A stretch of DNA of 39,371 bases from Atopobium sp. UBA2090 (GCA_002331575.1 DCZG01000155.1:49026-88396), one strand, 5' to 3'. Shown: positions 26,045 to 34,946, counted from the first letter of the stretch. Translations and numbers: made by a program. Notes: generated by a model not told the origin, from the sequence alone.

Positions 26045-26923
26045 GGGGGCTCCCTCTGTGTCGTGTACAGGCATTGTCGTGTGCTTGCGCGGCATAGCGA
26101 AAAGCTACCGGCTGTGCGCATTATTCTACATGGCTGAATGTGTCTGCGCCATACCAATTTGCATCTGAGTAATGTTTTTCAGAGGTGGGAATACAGTTCG
26201 ATGCCGTCTCGAGTGAGCGACTGTTCGGATTCTCCTCACACGTGGGCACGGAAAGAAGAGGCTACGATGGCCTCGTAGGGGATGTCGACGAGCAGAGACA
26301 CCCCCTCTGGGCGCGTCGGGCTGATGATGACTTCCTGACTGCCGCTAAGCATCCTCAGATTCCATCGCAAAACTGGACACATCCCGCATCCAGTCAACGT
26401 CGCGGAACCAGGAGGTCCTCCTCCGCCTTGACCTCGATGAGGGTTGGTTGCCCCGTCGCCCTGGATGAGTAGGCCGATCTCGTCGCGAGAGTTGTCCGAC
26501 GATCTGTAGTAGCAAGCATCATCCGGCGAATCTGAGAACGCAGCTGAACCATTTGTGGCTCATGCAGGACGTTGCGCCATTCGCGCTCTGTTCATGAGCC
26601 AGTCTGTCTAGCCGACGAGTCCTGCCTCCTCTGACCAGCGCCCTCCCCTTCTCCCGAACTCTGCCCGAACATGTCAGGCAGGGCTCTCACGCAAACCCCT
26701 CTCCATCGGCCAGTCCCTCGACGCAAGTCGTCAATCGCTGCCGGCGTCGCCACTCGCTCAGTCTTCTCGCCATAGTTGACCAGATTCCGACGATATCCTA
26801 CCGTTTGCAGCCAAAAAACCACTGTTTACTAATACATCCGTAGCTTATAAAGTCATTCGAATTAATTGGAAAGAATGGAATATACTGGTCCCGACAACGG
26901 AGACCACGGAGGGAGGCAAGAAC
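26045..26923. other. Long region without intact gene; holds decayed ATPase fragment and celA-type promoter
   Basis: No intact gene seen in 879 bp. 26404-26520 (minus) is a ghost of a DUF4143 ATPase: its DNA aligns by eye over about 100 bp with 33359-33460 of the intact gene, reading IQGDGAT then, after a one-base shift, IEVKAEE. 26600-26820 may hold another remnant (minus: NYGEKTERVATPAAIDDL), not identified. Just before the PTS IIA gene, TATACT (26880-26885) is a likely -10, with CATTC/GAATG half-sites around 26852-26878. Confidence 0.6.
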
Positions 26924-27265
26924 ATGGAAGAAGAGTCGGAGGTAATGGGAGAGGGAGAGCTGATCTCGTTCGGACTCATCGCGGCATCGGGTGAGGCGAG
27001 GAGCCAGGCGTTCGAGGCACTCAAGGCGGCGCGCGAGGGTGACTTCGCACATGCCCATGAGCTGCTCGACGAGTCCAAGAAGACGTTCCTGGAGGCGCAC
27101 AACCAGCAGACCGAGCTTCTCACTCGGGAGGCACAGGGCAACCACGTGGAAGTGGACGTCCTGCTCGTCCACGCACAGGATCACCTCATGACGTCGATGC
27201 TCGCTCAGGAGCTCATTGCTGACTTCATCAACCTGTACGAGACCAAGCAAGACAAGAACGCGTAA
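26924..27265 (+). CDS. PTS lactose/cellobiose-family EIIA
   Basis: 113 aa with GGAGGG upstream. The three-helix IIA-Lac/Chb fold is visible: GEGELISFGLIAASGEARS, the middle helix, and the phosphorylation region EVDVLLVHAQDHLMTSMLA, where His of HAQDH accepts phosphate from HPr. It carries phosphate to the IIB encoded next. First gene of the cellobiose-type operon, with the IIB gene starting 45 nt downstream. An acidic N-terminus precedes the domain. Confidence 0.93.
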   Translation: MEEESEVMGEGELISFGLIAASGEARSQAFEALKAAREGDFAHAHELLDESKKTFLEAHNQQTELLTREAQGNHVEVDVLLVHAQDHLMTSMLAQELIADFINLYETKQDKNA

Positions 27266-27310
27266 GAGCGCTCGAGAGCTCACGATTACGACTAGAGAAG
27301 GGAATGCGCG

Positions 27311-27609
27311 ATGAAGGTACTGCTGGTGTGCGCGGGCGGCATGTCAACGAGCATGCTGATGAAGAAGATGAAGGCGTATGCCGAGAAGCACGGCATGGCT
27401 GACTTCGAGATTGCCGCGCGCGGTGCTGACGAGGTCCGTGGCGGCGAGGACTATGACATCGTCCTGCTCGGGCCCTGATCTCGTATCGCAAGGATGCCAT
27501 CAAGAAGGTCGTCGGCACCACCCCCGTCGGCGTCATCCCGATGAAGGACTACGGCCGCGGCAACTGCGAGAACATCTTCAGCCAAATCGATGCGGCCCTG
27601 AGCCGATAG
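27311..27609 (+). pseudogene. PTS lactose/cellobiose-family EIIB, frameshifted
   Basis: ATG at 27311 with GAAGGGA upstream. MKVLLVCAGGMSTSMLM has the phosphorylatable Cys7. The frame meets TGA at 27476 after IVLLGP; the next frame continues ISYRKDAIKKVVGTTPVG ... IFSQIDAALSR to TAG at 27607. One missing base at GGGCCC (27470-27475) would restore a ~99-aa IIB of normal length. As read, only the first half would be made and the PTS chain would be broken. Sequence error and true mutation are both possible. Confidence 0.85.
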
Positions 27610-27626
27610 ACGGGAGCGGAGCGAGA

Positions 27627-28112
27627 ATGTCCAAGAAGAAGCAGAGGGCGTTGACGTCCGTGGACCTGCAGAGGCTGCGCGCGGCGAGAAGTACGAGGTT
27701 CCTGTTCATTCGCTACTCGACCGCCACCCTCACGTTCCTCGACATCTTCTGGTTTGGCATCCTCGCCATGCTCGGATCGCCCGTCTGCCTTTTTTCCCTG
27801 GTCGCAATCGTGGTGAGCGTCATCACGGTCGTGGAGCAGACGAAGTCCCTCGACCGTGACGACGCCTCCATGCCCATCACGGAGCTGTACGCCAAAGTTG
27901 CGCTCCTCACCGACGGGCTCGTCGTCTTGATGACGGTCGTCGTGGGCTCCAACGTTTTCTTTCCGTTCTTCGCGAGCCCAGCCGTGACGTTCGTCGCCGT
28001 GGGCACCGCCGCCGCGCTGAGGGTGACGCTACTCGCTAAGCTCGGCCGCATCTCGAGGCACACGAATCGTGGCTACGACTACTGGACCAAGGTGGTCGAA
28101 AGCATCAGGTAA
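27627..28112 (+). CDS. Small membrane protein inside the cellobiose PTS operon
   Basis: 161 aa from the ATG at 27627 (GGAGCGGAGCG upstream). A basic N-terminus is followed by about four hydrophobic segments: TATLTFLDIFWFGILAML, VCLFSLVAIVVSVITVV, a third around LLTDGLVVLMTVVVG and a fourth around AVTFVAVGTAAALRVT. The C-terminus is soluble and basic. I do not recognise the family. Its position between IIB and IIC is unusual and suggests an accessory role in transport or signalling. Confidence 0.75.
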   Translation: MSKKKQRALTSVDLQRLRAARSTRFLFIRYSTATLTFLDIFWFGILAMLGSPVCLFSLVAIVVSVITVVEQTKSLDRDDASMPITELYAKVALLTDGLVVLMTVVVGSNVFFPFFASPAVTFVAVGTAAALRVTLLAKLGRISRHTNRGYDYWTKVVESIR

Positions 28113-28261
28113 GCCAACTTGCCTCGAGATTTCCGATAACCAGCTCGAATGCCAGAGAGACATGAGTGACGTTCTCCGTCGCCATGCGTGGTGACACGCG
28201 TCACAACGAATGACCGAATCCACCCCCAATTCCAAACAGTTTCCTACGAGGGGAGCACTAC

Positions 28262-29643
28262 ATGTTCGAATTCTTGGAGAAGCATCTTATGGGCCCATGC
28301 AGAAGTTTTCCCAGTTCAGGCTCGTGCGTGCCATCACCTACGACGGCATGGCCTCCATTGCCTTCACGATCGTCGGGTCCGCGTTCCTGATCCTCTCGAT
28401 CCTTCCCGACGTCTTTCCGTTCCTGACCGGGCTCTTTGCCGCGACCTTCGACAAGATGACCGACCTCTACATGATCGGCTTCAACGCGTCCGTCTCGACC
28501 ATCTCGATCTACTTCCTGGTCTCGACGACCTTCGAGTACGCGCGCATCTTCGCGAGCGAGGACGACGTGGACATCAAGCCGCTCAACGCGGTGCTTCTCT
28601 CCGTCTTCATGCTGTTCATGCTCATGCCTGAGTTCCACATCGCTGACGGCCTGATCGCGCTCGTGACCAACGTCGCCGCGACCGACGGCAACTACGCCGG
28701 CTCCGTCATCAGCGGCTGGGCGATCGGCGGAAGCGGCATCTCTCGTCTTGGCGCGACGGGCATCTTCGAGGCGATCATCATCTCCTGGGCCTCCGTGCGC
28801 ATCTACGTGCTCTGCGTCGAGAAGAACATCGTCGTCAAGCTCCCCGACGTGGTTCCCGACGGCGTGGCTCGCTCCTTCTCGTCTCTGGTCCCCGCGTTCT
28901 TCATCGCCGTCGTCTCGATGCTCGTGCAGGGCATTCTTGCCGCCCTCGGCACCGACGTCTACACGCTGATCTCGATCCCCTTCGGCTTCGTCGTCAACCT
29001 CACTGACAGCTGGCTCGGCATCCTGGTCATCTACTTCCTGATCCACGCCCTCTGGATCGTGGGCATCCACGGCGCCACGATCATCAGCTCCCTCATCCAG
29101 CCCATCACGCTCGCCAACTTCGCCGCGAACGCCACCCAGGGCGGTCACTACGTCCTCGCCGGCGAGTTCCAGAACGCCTTCGTCACCATGGGCGGCTCCG
29201 GCTCGACGCTGCTTCTCACCTTCATGCTCCTTCTTCTCGCCAAGTCCGAGCAGCTCAAGGCCATCGGCAAGGCCGAGGCGATCCCCGCGATCTTCAACAT
29301 CAACGAGCCCCTGCTCTTTGGCCTGCCCATCGTCTACAACCCCGACCTCGCCATCCCCTTCTTCCTGGCACCCATGGCATCCGCGACCGTCGCGTATTGG
29401 TCGATCACGCTGGGCCTCTGCAACTCGATCATCGTCACCATGCCCTGGCCAACGCCTGCAGGAATCGGCGCCTTCATCTCGACGGGCGGGGACTGGCGCT
29501 CCGTCATCGTCGCCCTCATCTCCGTGGTCGTCGCCGGCGCGATCTACTACCCCTTCTTCAAGCACTATGACGCGAAGCTCTGCAAGGAGGAAGAGGAGCA
29601 GCGCGAGCTCGAGGAGGCAGAGAGCGCAGCCAAGGCCGCGTAA
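28262..29643 (+). CDS. celB: PTS cellobiose-type EIIC, frameshift near the start
   Basis: The family N-terminus MFEFLEKHLMGPMQKFSQFR is visible, but its first 11 codons (ATG 28262, AGGGGAG upstream) are one base out of frame with the rest; the break is at GGGCCC (28291-28296). The main frame opens at ATG 28297 without a ribosome site. From there it is about 448 aa with ten or so hydrophobic segments, GWAIGGSGISRLGA, LWIVGIHGATIIS and the substrate-site motif INEPLLFGLPIVYNP. It moves the sugar across the membrane. It needs IIA and IIB of the same operon and ends with a Lys/Glu-rich tail. Confidence 0.9.
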
Positions 29644-29656
29644 GTCTCTCCCCGCA

Positions 29657-29692
29657 GGTGGCAGGCCCCAAGCGTCAGAGGGGCCTGCCACC
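29657..29692 (+). terminator. Terminator-like hairpin between EIIC and GH1 genes
   Basis: GGTGGCAGGCCCC (29657-29669) pairs with GGGGCCTGCCACC (29680-29692); a short CCTTCTGTT follows. Probably reduces read-through into the GH1 gene. Confidence 0.7.
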
Positions 29693-29755
29693 CCTTCTGT
29701 TCGGTGCTTCCAAGTGGTATCAATGTCTTCGTCATATTCGTTGAGGGGAGAACCC

Positions 29756-31186
29756 GTGTCACTGAGAAAGGACTTCCTCTGGGGTGGTGCCGTAGCGGCG
29801 CATCAGCTCGAGGGGGCGTGGAACGAGGGAGGCAAGGGGCCTTCCATCATGGACGTCGCCACTCTTGGCGGAGTGAACGTGCCTCGGCGCTTTACGAGCA
29901 AGGTCGAGCCCGGCGAGGAGTACCCCTGCCACGAGGCCATCGATTTCTACCATCACTACAAGGAGGACGTGGCGCTCTTCGCGGAAATGGGCTTCAAATG
30001 CTTTCGCACCTCCATCGCGTGGACGCGCATCTACCCGACGGGCGAGGAGACCGAACCCAACGAGGCTGGGCTCCAGTTCTACGACGACCTCTTCGACGAG
30101 TGCCTCTCCCACGGCATCCAGCCCGTAGTGACGCTCTCGCACTTTGAGATGCCGCTCGCCCTGGCGCACAAGTACGGCGGCTGGCAGGACCGCAGGCTGA
30201 TTGACCTCTTCCTCCGCTTTGCCACGACCTGCTTCGAGCGCTACCGCGACAAGGTCCGCTACTGGATGACGTTCAACGAGATCAACAACCAGGCCGAGTA
30301 CGAGCGGGACTGGGCGACCTTCGGAGACTCCGGCTTCCTCGCGAGCAAGGTGGACGATCCCGAGCGGACAATGTACCAGGCGGCTCACTACGAGATGGTG
30401 GCGTCGGCTCTCGCCGTGCAGGCGGGAAAGAGGATCAACTCCGACTTCCAGATCGGCGCGATGATCGCGATGTGCCCCATCTACCCCTTCTCCTGCAAGC
30501 CCGAAGACGTGCTCATGGCGCACAAGGCCATGGAGAAGCGCTTCTACTTCTGCGACGTTCCGGCGCTGGGGGCCTATCCGGCGAACATCAAGGCTCTGTG
30601 GAGGCGTCGCGGCTGGAACATTGACGTGACCGACGACGACCTGGCGGCGCTGGCTGCCGGCACCGTGGACTACATCGGCTTCTCGTACTACATGTCCTTC
30701 GCCACGAGGTGGGAGCCCGAGAACGTCCACTACGACCGGAACGAGTCCACCGGCAAGGTGAGAAACCCGAACGTGGAGGCATCCGACTGGGGATGGCAGA
30801 TCGACCCGGTCGGCCTGCGCTACTCGCTCAACTGGCTTACGGATCGATATCGCAAGCCGCTCTTCATCGTCGAGAACGGGCTCGGCGCCTACGACGAGGT
30901 GGATGCCGACGGTTCGATTCACGACGGCTATCGCATCGACTACCTGCGTCGCCACATCGAGCAGATGGAGCTCGCGGTGGACGAGGACGGCGTGGACCTC
31001 ATGGGCTACACGCCCTGGGGCTGCATCGACCTGGTCTCCGCCGGAACGGGGCAGATGGACAAGCGCTACGGCTTCATCTACGTCGACAAGACCGACGCGA
31101 GGCGCGGAACGCTCGCCCGCAGCCGCAAGGACTCCTTCTTCTGGTACCAGAGGGTCATCTCGAGCAATGGCGAGGACCTGGGATAG
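29756..31186 (+). CDS. GH1 6-phospho-beta-glucosidase of the cellobiose-type operon
   Basis: 476 aa from the GTG at 29756, chosen because GAGGGGAG precedes it and family N-termini begin with LRKDFLWGGAVAAHQLEGAW; an ATG 33 nt upstream is possible but lacks a site. Acid/base Glu in YWMTFNEINNQ, nucleophile Glu in LFIVENGLGAYD, and phosphate-binding SAGTGQMDKRYGFIYVD. It cleaves 6-phospho-cellobiose or a similar compound delivered by the PTS. It resembles the enzyme at 5075-6568 but is clearly a separate paralogue. Confidence 0.94.
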   Translation: MSLRKDFLWGGAVAAHQLEGAWNEGGKGPSIMDVATLGGVNVPRRFTSKVEPGEEYPCHEAIDFYHHYKEDVALFAEMGFKCFRTSIAWTRIYPTGEETEPNEAGLQFYDDLFDECLSHGIQPVVTLSHFEMPLALAHKYGGWQDRRLIDLFLRFATTCFERYRDKVRYWMTFNEINNQAEYERDWATFGDSGFLASKVDDPERTMYQAAHYEMVASALAVQAGKRINSDFQIGAMIAMCPIYPFSCKPEDVLMAHKAMEKRFYFCDVPALGAYPANIKALWRRRGWNIDVTDDDLAALAAGTVDYIGFSYYMSFATRWEPENVHYDRNESTGKVRNPNVEASDWGWQIDPVGLRYSLNWLTDRYRKPLFIVENGLGAYDEVDADGSIHDGYRIDYLRRHIEQMELAVDEDGVDLMGYTPWGCIDLVSAGTGQMDKRYGFIYVDKTDARRGTLARSRKDSFFWYQRVISSNGEDLG

Positions 31187-31211
31187 GACGGCTTCTCGCT
31201 GAGAAGACATC

Positions 31212-31246
31212 GGGGGCTGGCAGGCGATGGTTGCCTGTCGGCCCCC
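31212..31246 (+). terminator. Terminator after GH1
   Basis: GGGGGC-T-GGCAGGC pairs with GCCTGTC-G-GCCCCC across a short loop, followed by TTACTTT. The convergent GntR gene ends at the base next to it. Confidence 0.85.
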
Positions 31247-31948
31247 TTACTTTATCTGGGAGAGGGTGAAGAACTTTGCCCGCGTCCAGTCGTAGAGGTT
31301 CTTCGACGCGTTGAAGAGCTGGCAGTTTGACGTGTAGGCGTCATCCTCCACGATGAGGGCGGGGTCGCCCTCGGGCAGCCCGAGCAGTTCGGCATCGAAC
31401 GCCCCGAGCTTCTCGGTTCGCATGATCTTGTCAGAGAAGGCGATCGTGATGCCGACGTCCTCCCGCAGGTAACGGTAAATCGACCCCTCCGCGATCTCGC
31501 GGTTCATGTAGCGGACGATCGACTTGAGATACCAGGAGTACTCGAGGTCGAACGGCTTCTCGTCGACGTAGCGCAGACGGAGGAGCTGGTAGACCTCCGT
31601 GCCCTCGGCGCACTTCATGCGCTTCGCAAGGTCGCCGGTGGCGCCGATCAGCTCGATGGACTTTGCCTCGGTCCTGAGACGCCCCTCCCCGAAGTCGGCC
31701 GTGAGACCTGGGACCCCGTTGACCGAGAGGCAGCCCTCGCGCTTGCTCTCGCGCACGTACATGCCGCTCCCCTGCACGGGATAGAGCTCGCCGAGCGAGA
31801 CGAGCTGACTCACGGCCCCGCGAACGCAGTAGCGCGTGACGCCGTAGGTCGCGATGAGCTCGTCCTCGGTGGGGAGCTTGCCCGTCTCGCGATACTCTCC
31901 CCGCTCGATGCTCTGGTGAAGCAGCTTCGCGAACTCCTGTGTCTTCAC
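31247..31948 (-). CDS. GntR/HutC-family regulator (UTRA domain)
   Basis: 233 aa from the GTG at 31948, which has GAGGGG 8 nt upstream; a GTG 9 nt earlier overlaps that site. The N-terminal wHTH is LPTEDELIATYGVTRYCVRG followed by LYPVQGSGMYVR. The UTRA effector domain (about 90-230) includes QLLRLRYVDEKPFDLEYSWY. HutC-type regulators bind sugar phosphates or similar effectors. Convergent with the cellobiose-type operon, its probable target; a palindrome just upstream suggests autoregulation. Confidence 0.92.
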   Translation of the reverse strand: MKTQEFAKLLHQSIERGEYRETGKLPTEDELIATYGVTRYCVRGAVSQLVSLGELYPVQGSGMYVRESKREGCLSVNGVPGLTADFGEGRLRTEAKSIELIGATGDLAKRMKCAEGTEVYQLLRLRYVDEKPFDLEYSWYLKSIVRYMNREIAEGSIYRYLREDVGITIAFSDKIMRTEKLGAFDAELLGLPEGDPALIVEDDAYTSNCQLFNASKNLYDWTRAKFFTLSQIK

Positions 31949-31980
31949 CGCAATCACCCCTCAGCGTCACATGGATTCGA

Positions 31981-31996
31981 ATGAATGTACATTCAT
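31981..31996. promoter_or_regulatory. 16-bp perfect palindrome upstream of GntR gene
   Basis: ATGAATGTACATTCAT is fully symmetrical and lies 33 bp before the GTG. It is a likely GntR operator. CATTC/GAATG half-sites occur near the PTS IIA promoter as well. Confidence 0.7.
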
Positions 31997-32032
31997 ATGA
32001 TGACACACTTTGACGCCCACGAGTCCCTTGAC

Positions 32033-32707
32033 CTACAGGAGTCTCATCCTCCGGACTTTCTTGAGGTAGTTCCTCTTAAATGCCCCAACGCCGCCAAAGA
32101 CCTTCTCGTCGGTCGACGTCTGCTCGTTCGCCACGTACTTGATTGCCGAAAGCTCAATTGCGCAGATGAAGTCGGCGACCTGGGACAGACGGTACTCGGT
32201 CGCCCCTGCCGGCCTGAACACGACCGCCTCTCTCGAGAGCACTCGCTCGAACGACTCGCGGAGCGCCTTCGATACTACCCGCTGGCCACCGTCGTAGTAG
32301 ATTTTCACCCTGTCGAATGACTGGAAATAGGAGAGACCATCCACGAGCAGTGCCGTGATGTCCCTGCTTAATCTCGACTCGAGCGTCGCCTCGTCGCCGA
32401 TTGCAGACTTCACGTACGACAGCGTGCGATAGCGGACAGGCATTGACTGGAGCATCACGTAGAAGGATGCGAGGAGCCTCTTCCGCGTAGCCATGGCCAT
32501 ATCGCAATAGTCATCGTGACCGTTCATAAGTGGAGACGCATGGAAGGGAATATTGGGGAGATCGGCCAGGAGCAGTGAGCGCTCGTAGCGCCCAATGATG
32601 TCGAGCACGTCTTCGGCCTGGTCATGGAACACGAGCGTAACGAGGTAGTACTTGGACTCACGCCCGTACTCCCCCGACTCGTCGACGAAGACGCTCAGCT
32701 CCCGCAT
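32033..32707 (-). CDS. DUF3800 protein
   Basis: 224 aa with GGGAGGG directly upstream of the ATG. The N-terminal motif VFVDESGEYG, the central KIYYDGG and the later RLSQVADFICAIE are DUF3800 signatures; these acidic residues fit an RNase-H-like metal site. Its function is not established; the family often sits in mobile or defence-related regions. It stands alone behind a hairpin, with the intact DUF4143 ATPase upstream. Base use is slightly less GC-rich than in the sugar genes. Confidence 0.88.
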   Translation of the reverse strand: MRELSVFVDESGEYGRESKYYLVTLVFHDQAEDVLDIIGRYERSLLLADLPNIPFHASPLMNGHDDYCDMAMATRKRLLASFYVMLQSMPVRYRTLSYVKSAIGDEATLESRLSRDITALLVDGLSYFQSFDRVKIYYDGGQRVVSKALRESFERVLSREAVVFRPAGATEYRLSQVADFICAIELSAIKYVANEQTSTDEKVFGGVGAFKRNYLKKVRRMRLL

Positions 32708-32729
32708 TTCCCTCCCGTTTAATAAAGAT

Positions 32730-32749
32730 GCCGGGGGATAACCCCCGGC
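32730..32749 (-). terminator. Terminator-like hairpin in the DUF3800 leader
   Basis: GCCGGGGG / CCCCCGGC with a 4-nt loop; the minus strand continues ATCTTTATT. It lies 23 nt before the DUF3800 start. A TATAAA (32782-32787, with an upstream TG) could start a ~50-nt leader, so this may be an attenuator. Confidence 0.7.
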
Positions 32750-33211
32750 GCTTGGAAGAAGCCATCACGGCCTCTGACGTATTTATACCACGAACGGATA
32801 CGCCGCATACCCCAGCAGAGGAGCAATGGTTGTCCCAACCCGGAGAATGATCAAGAGGCCTGTCAAGAGACCGTGATAAGTGCTATTGCGGGAATCTGGG
32901 TACCAATCGAGTACAGAATGACCTGTGCAGGAATGATTGGGTCACAGTAAAGAACAGGGCAATACTGCTATCTACCTGCGGATACCTGACAAGTACAAGC
33001 CAGTCGCCGCTACTCCCACTCTACTAAGAAATGCGCCAGTGGGACGCTCATGCGTTGCTTCGCACCGCTATTTACCAGCACCTGCTTGCGCCGAGAAATG
33101 CACTCATCCGGGATTCACGCGGGGGCAGAATGATTCCGCGGCCCCTCCGCACGAGGCGGGACAGCGACCATGCTCTCGTGCTGCTGGCCGGCGGTCAGGC
33201 GTCCCGGCCGC
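32750..33211. other. Intergenic region, no gene recognised
   Basis: 462 bp between the DUF3800 leader hairpin and the end of the ATPase gene. Apart from the -10-like TATAAA on the minus strand I see no coding bias, repeat or RNA gene. Confidence 0.45.
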
Positions 33212-34513
33212 TCACCTCCAGAGGGCTTCGGACCCCATCGCATAGAGCGGGACGTTTCGCATCCAGCCCTCGTCGCGGAGCCCGGAGAGGCTGAAGCGGC
33301 GCGGGCGCACGCCCTCGTACCTTTCCGAGAACGCCCTGAGGCTCTTCGCCCGGAGGTTCTCCTCCGCCTTGACCTCGATGGGGTAGGTGGCCCCGTCGCC
33401 CTGGACGAGGAAGTCGACCTCGCCTCGCGAGTTCTCCGCCGACCAGTAGTAGGGGGTGAGCCCGCATGCGCCGACGAGCTGCTGGCACACGTACTGCTCG
33501 ACCAGCGAGCCCTTGAACTCCGTGAACACGGCGCCGCCGCTCAGAACGCTCCTCTCGTCGAGACCCGCCATGGCGCCCAGGAGGCCGACGTCGAGCGCGA
33601 ACAGCTTGAACGCCCCGCCGTCCACGTAGGCGGACAGCGGCACCCCGGGCTTGGTAACCCGGTCGACCCTGGTGGCCAGGCCTGCCTGCACGAGCCAGGA
33701 GATGGCCGAGCGATAGTCGCGTGCCCTCGCCCCCTCGCGGATCTGCCCGAAGACGAACTTCTTGTTCTCGCGGGAGAGGTGCGCGGGGATGGAGTCCCAG
33801 ACGGAGAGGACGTGCTCCGTCTCCAGGGGCGAGAGGTGCTTCGAGATGTCGAGGCGATAGCTGCCGAGAATCTCGGACTGGACGTCGCGCGCGTCGCGGA
33901 GGACGCCTCCCTCGGCAAACGCAGAAACCGCCTCGGGCATGCCGCCGACGTAGTAGTACTGCTTGAGCAGCGGCGTCAGCCTGGAGGAGAAGGCATCGAG
34001 GCTCCTCCCGTCTCCGCCGTCGACGAGCTCGCGAAGCATCCCGTTGCCCGTCGCGTCAAGGAACTCACCGAAGGTCAGCGGAAAGAGGTCGAGCATGTTG
34101 ACGCTGCCGACGGGAAAGCCGGTCCCCTGATGCACCGTGAGTCCGAGGAGTGACCCGGCGGCCGCGACGTGAAGGCCGGGGGCGTTCTCGCGGAAGTACT
34201 TCAGCGAGGTGAGCGCCTTGGGGCACTCCTGAACCTCGTCGAAGATGACGAGCGTCTCGCCCTCGACCACCCTCGTGCCCGAGTCCGCCTGGATGTCGGT
34301 GATGAGGCGTGCGATGTCGTAGCCCGCGTCGAACGACGACGCGAGGGCGGGGTTGCCGTCGAAGTTCACGTACGCGACGCTCCTGAAGCTCGTGGCGCCG
34401 AACTCCCTGAGCAGCCAGGTCTTGCCGACCTGCCGCGCCCCGTTCAGTATCAGCGGCTTGCGCCTCTTGGAGTCCTTCCAGGAGACGAGCCGTGCCATCA
34501 GGTCCCTGTCCAT
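33212..34513 (-). CDS. AAA+ ATPase with C-terminal DUF4143
   Basis: 433 aa from the ATG at 34513 (GAGGGGG upstream). Walker A is NGARQVGKTWLL (about 24-35), Walker B LVIFDEVQECP, and sensor region LHVAAAGSLLG. A winged-helix middle part follows, and DUF4143 ends with the nuclease-like YWSAENSRGEVDFLVQGDGATYPIEVKAEE. The PD-(D/E)xK-like E-VDF...EVK pattern is visible. The family is common in gut bacteria and is of unproven function. It is preceded by a 19-bp inverted repeat that probably controls it. Confidence 0.92.
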   Translation of the reverse strand: MDRDLMARLVSWKDSKRRKPLILNGARQVGKTWLLREFGATSFRSVAYVNFDGNPALASSFDAGYDIARLITDIQADSGTRVVEGETLVIFDEVQECPKALTSLKYFRENAPGLHVAAAGSLLGLTVHQGTGFPVGSVNMLDLFPLTFGEFLDATGNGMLRELVDGGDGRSLDAFSSRLTPLLKQYYYVGGMPEAVSAFAEGGVLRDARDVQSEILGSYRLDISKHLSPLETEHVLSVWDSIPAHLSRENKKFVFGQIREGARARDYRSAISWLVQAGLATRVDRVTKPGVPLSAYVDGGAFKLFALDVGLLGAMAGLDERSVLSGGAVFTEFKGSLVEQYVCQQLVGACGLTPYYWSAENSRGEVDFLVQGDGATYPIEVKAEENLRAKSLRAFSERYEGVRPRRFSLSGLRDEGWMRNVPLYAMGSEALWR

Positions 34514-34531
34514 GGGACGCCCCCTCACATG

Positions 34532-34577
34532 AATACGTCCTTATGTTAGCAGCAAGTGGCTAACATAAGGACGTATT
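34532..34577. repeat. 19-bp perfect inverted repeat before the ATPase gene, plus a third copy
   Basis: AATACGTCCTTATGTTAGC (34532-34550) and its exact complement (34559-34577) flank an 8-nt spacer. A third imperfect copy, GGCTAAAACAAGGACGTAATG minus one end base, lies at 34590-34609 in the same orientation as the second arm. Starts 18 bp before the ATPase ATG: probable operator. Confidence 0.85.
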
Positions 34578-34946
34578 ATGACCATTTTTGGCTAAAACAA
34601 GGACGTAATGCTATTCCCACTCGATAGTGGGGTGGGCATTTACCGTGACCGCTCGTGTCTCGTGGTGGTTGCTCGAGCGGGACGAGCGGCGAGTCCGTCG
34701 TGTGCCGATTCTGATGACGTCAAAGTGACAACTCGGGCAGATTCCGGGGATCTCGTGACGTCATCCCCTGGTGCCAGCGCGGAGTAAGCGCCCGAAAAGC
34801 GAGAAACGATTTCTGTAATAGCGGCAGCTGCGAATTGCAGCCCGATTTTCCTCTGCCAGCGAACGTGACCGAAGGTCGCATTTCTTGTCCTGCCCCAATC
34901 GTATCGTGATGGTTGGAGCATCATCTCGTCGGACAAGGAGCTCAGC
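34578..34946. promoter_or_regulatory. Intergenic region with paired TGACGTCA sites
   Basis: No gene seen. The palindrome TGACGTCA occurs at 34715-34722 and 34756-34763, 41 bp apart (close to four helical turns). This region must hold the promoters of the ATPase (minus) and of the gene at 34947 (plus). Confidence 0.4.

Noticed and set aside
27470..27478. Programmed frameshift in the IIB gene
   Set aside because: No slippery heptamer or stimulatory structure, and the family is normally a simple single frame; the same break occurs in IIC at the same hexamer, which favours error or mutation.
28258..29691. A 477-codon minus-strand open frame opposite the EIIC gene
   Set aside because: Low-complexity charged sequence mirroring EIIC codons; EIIC on the plus strand has clear family motifs.
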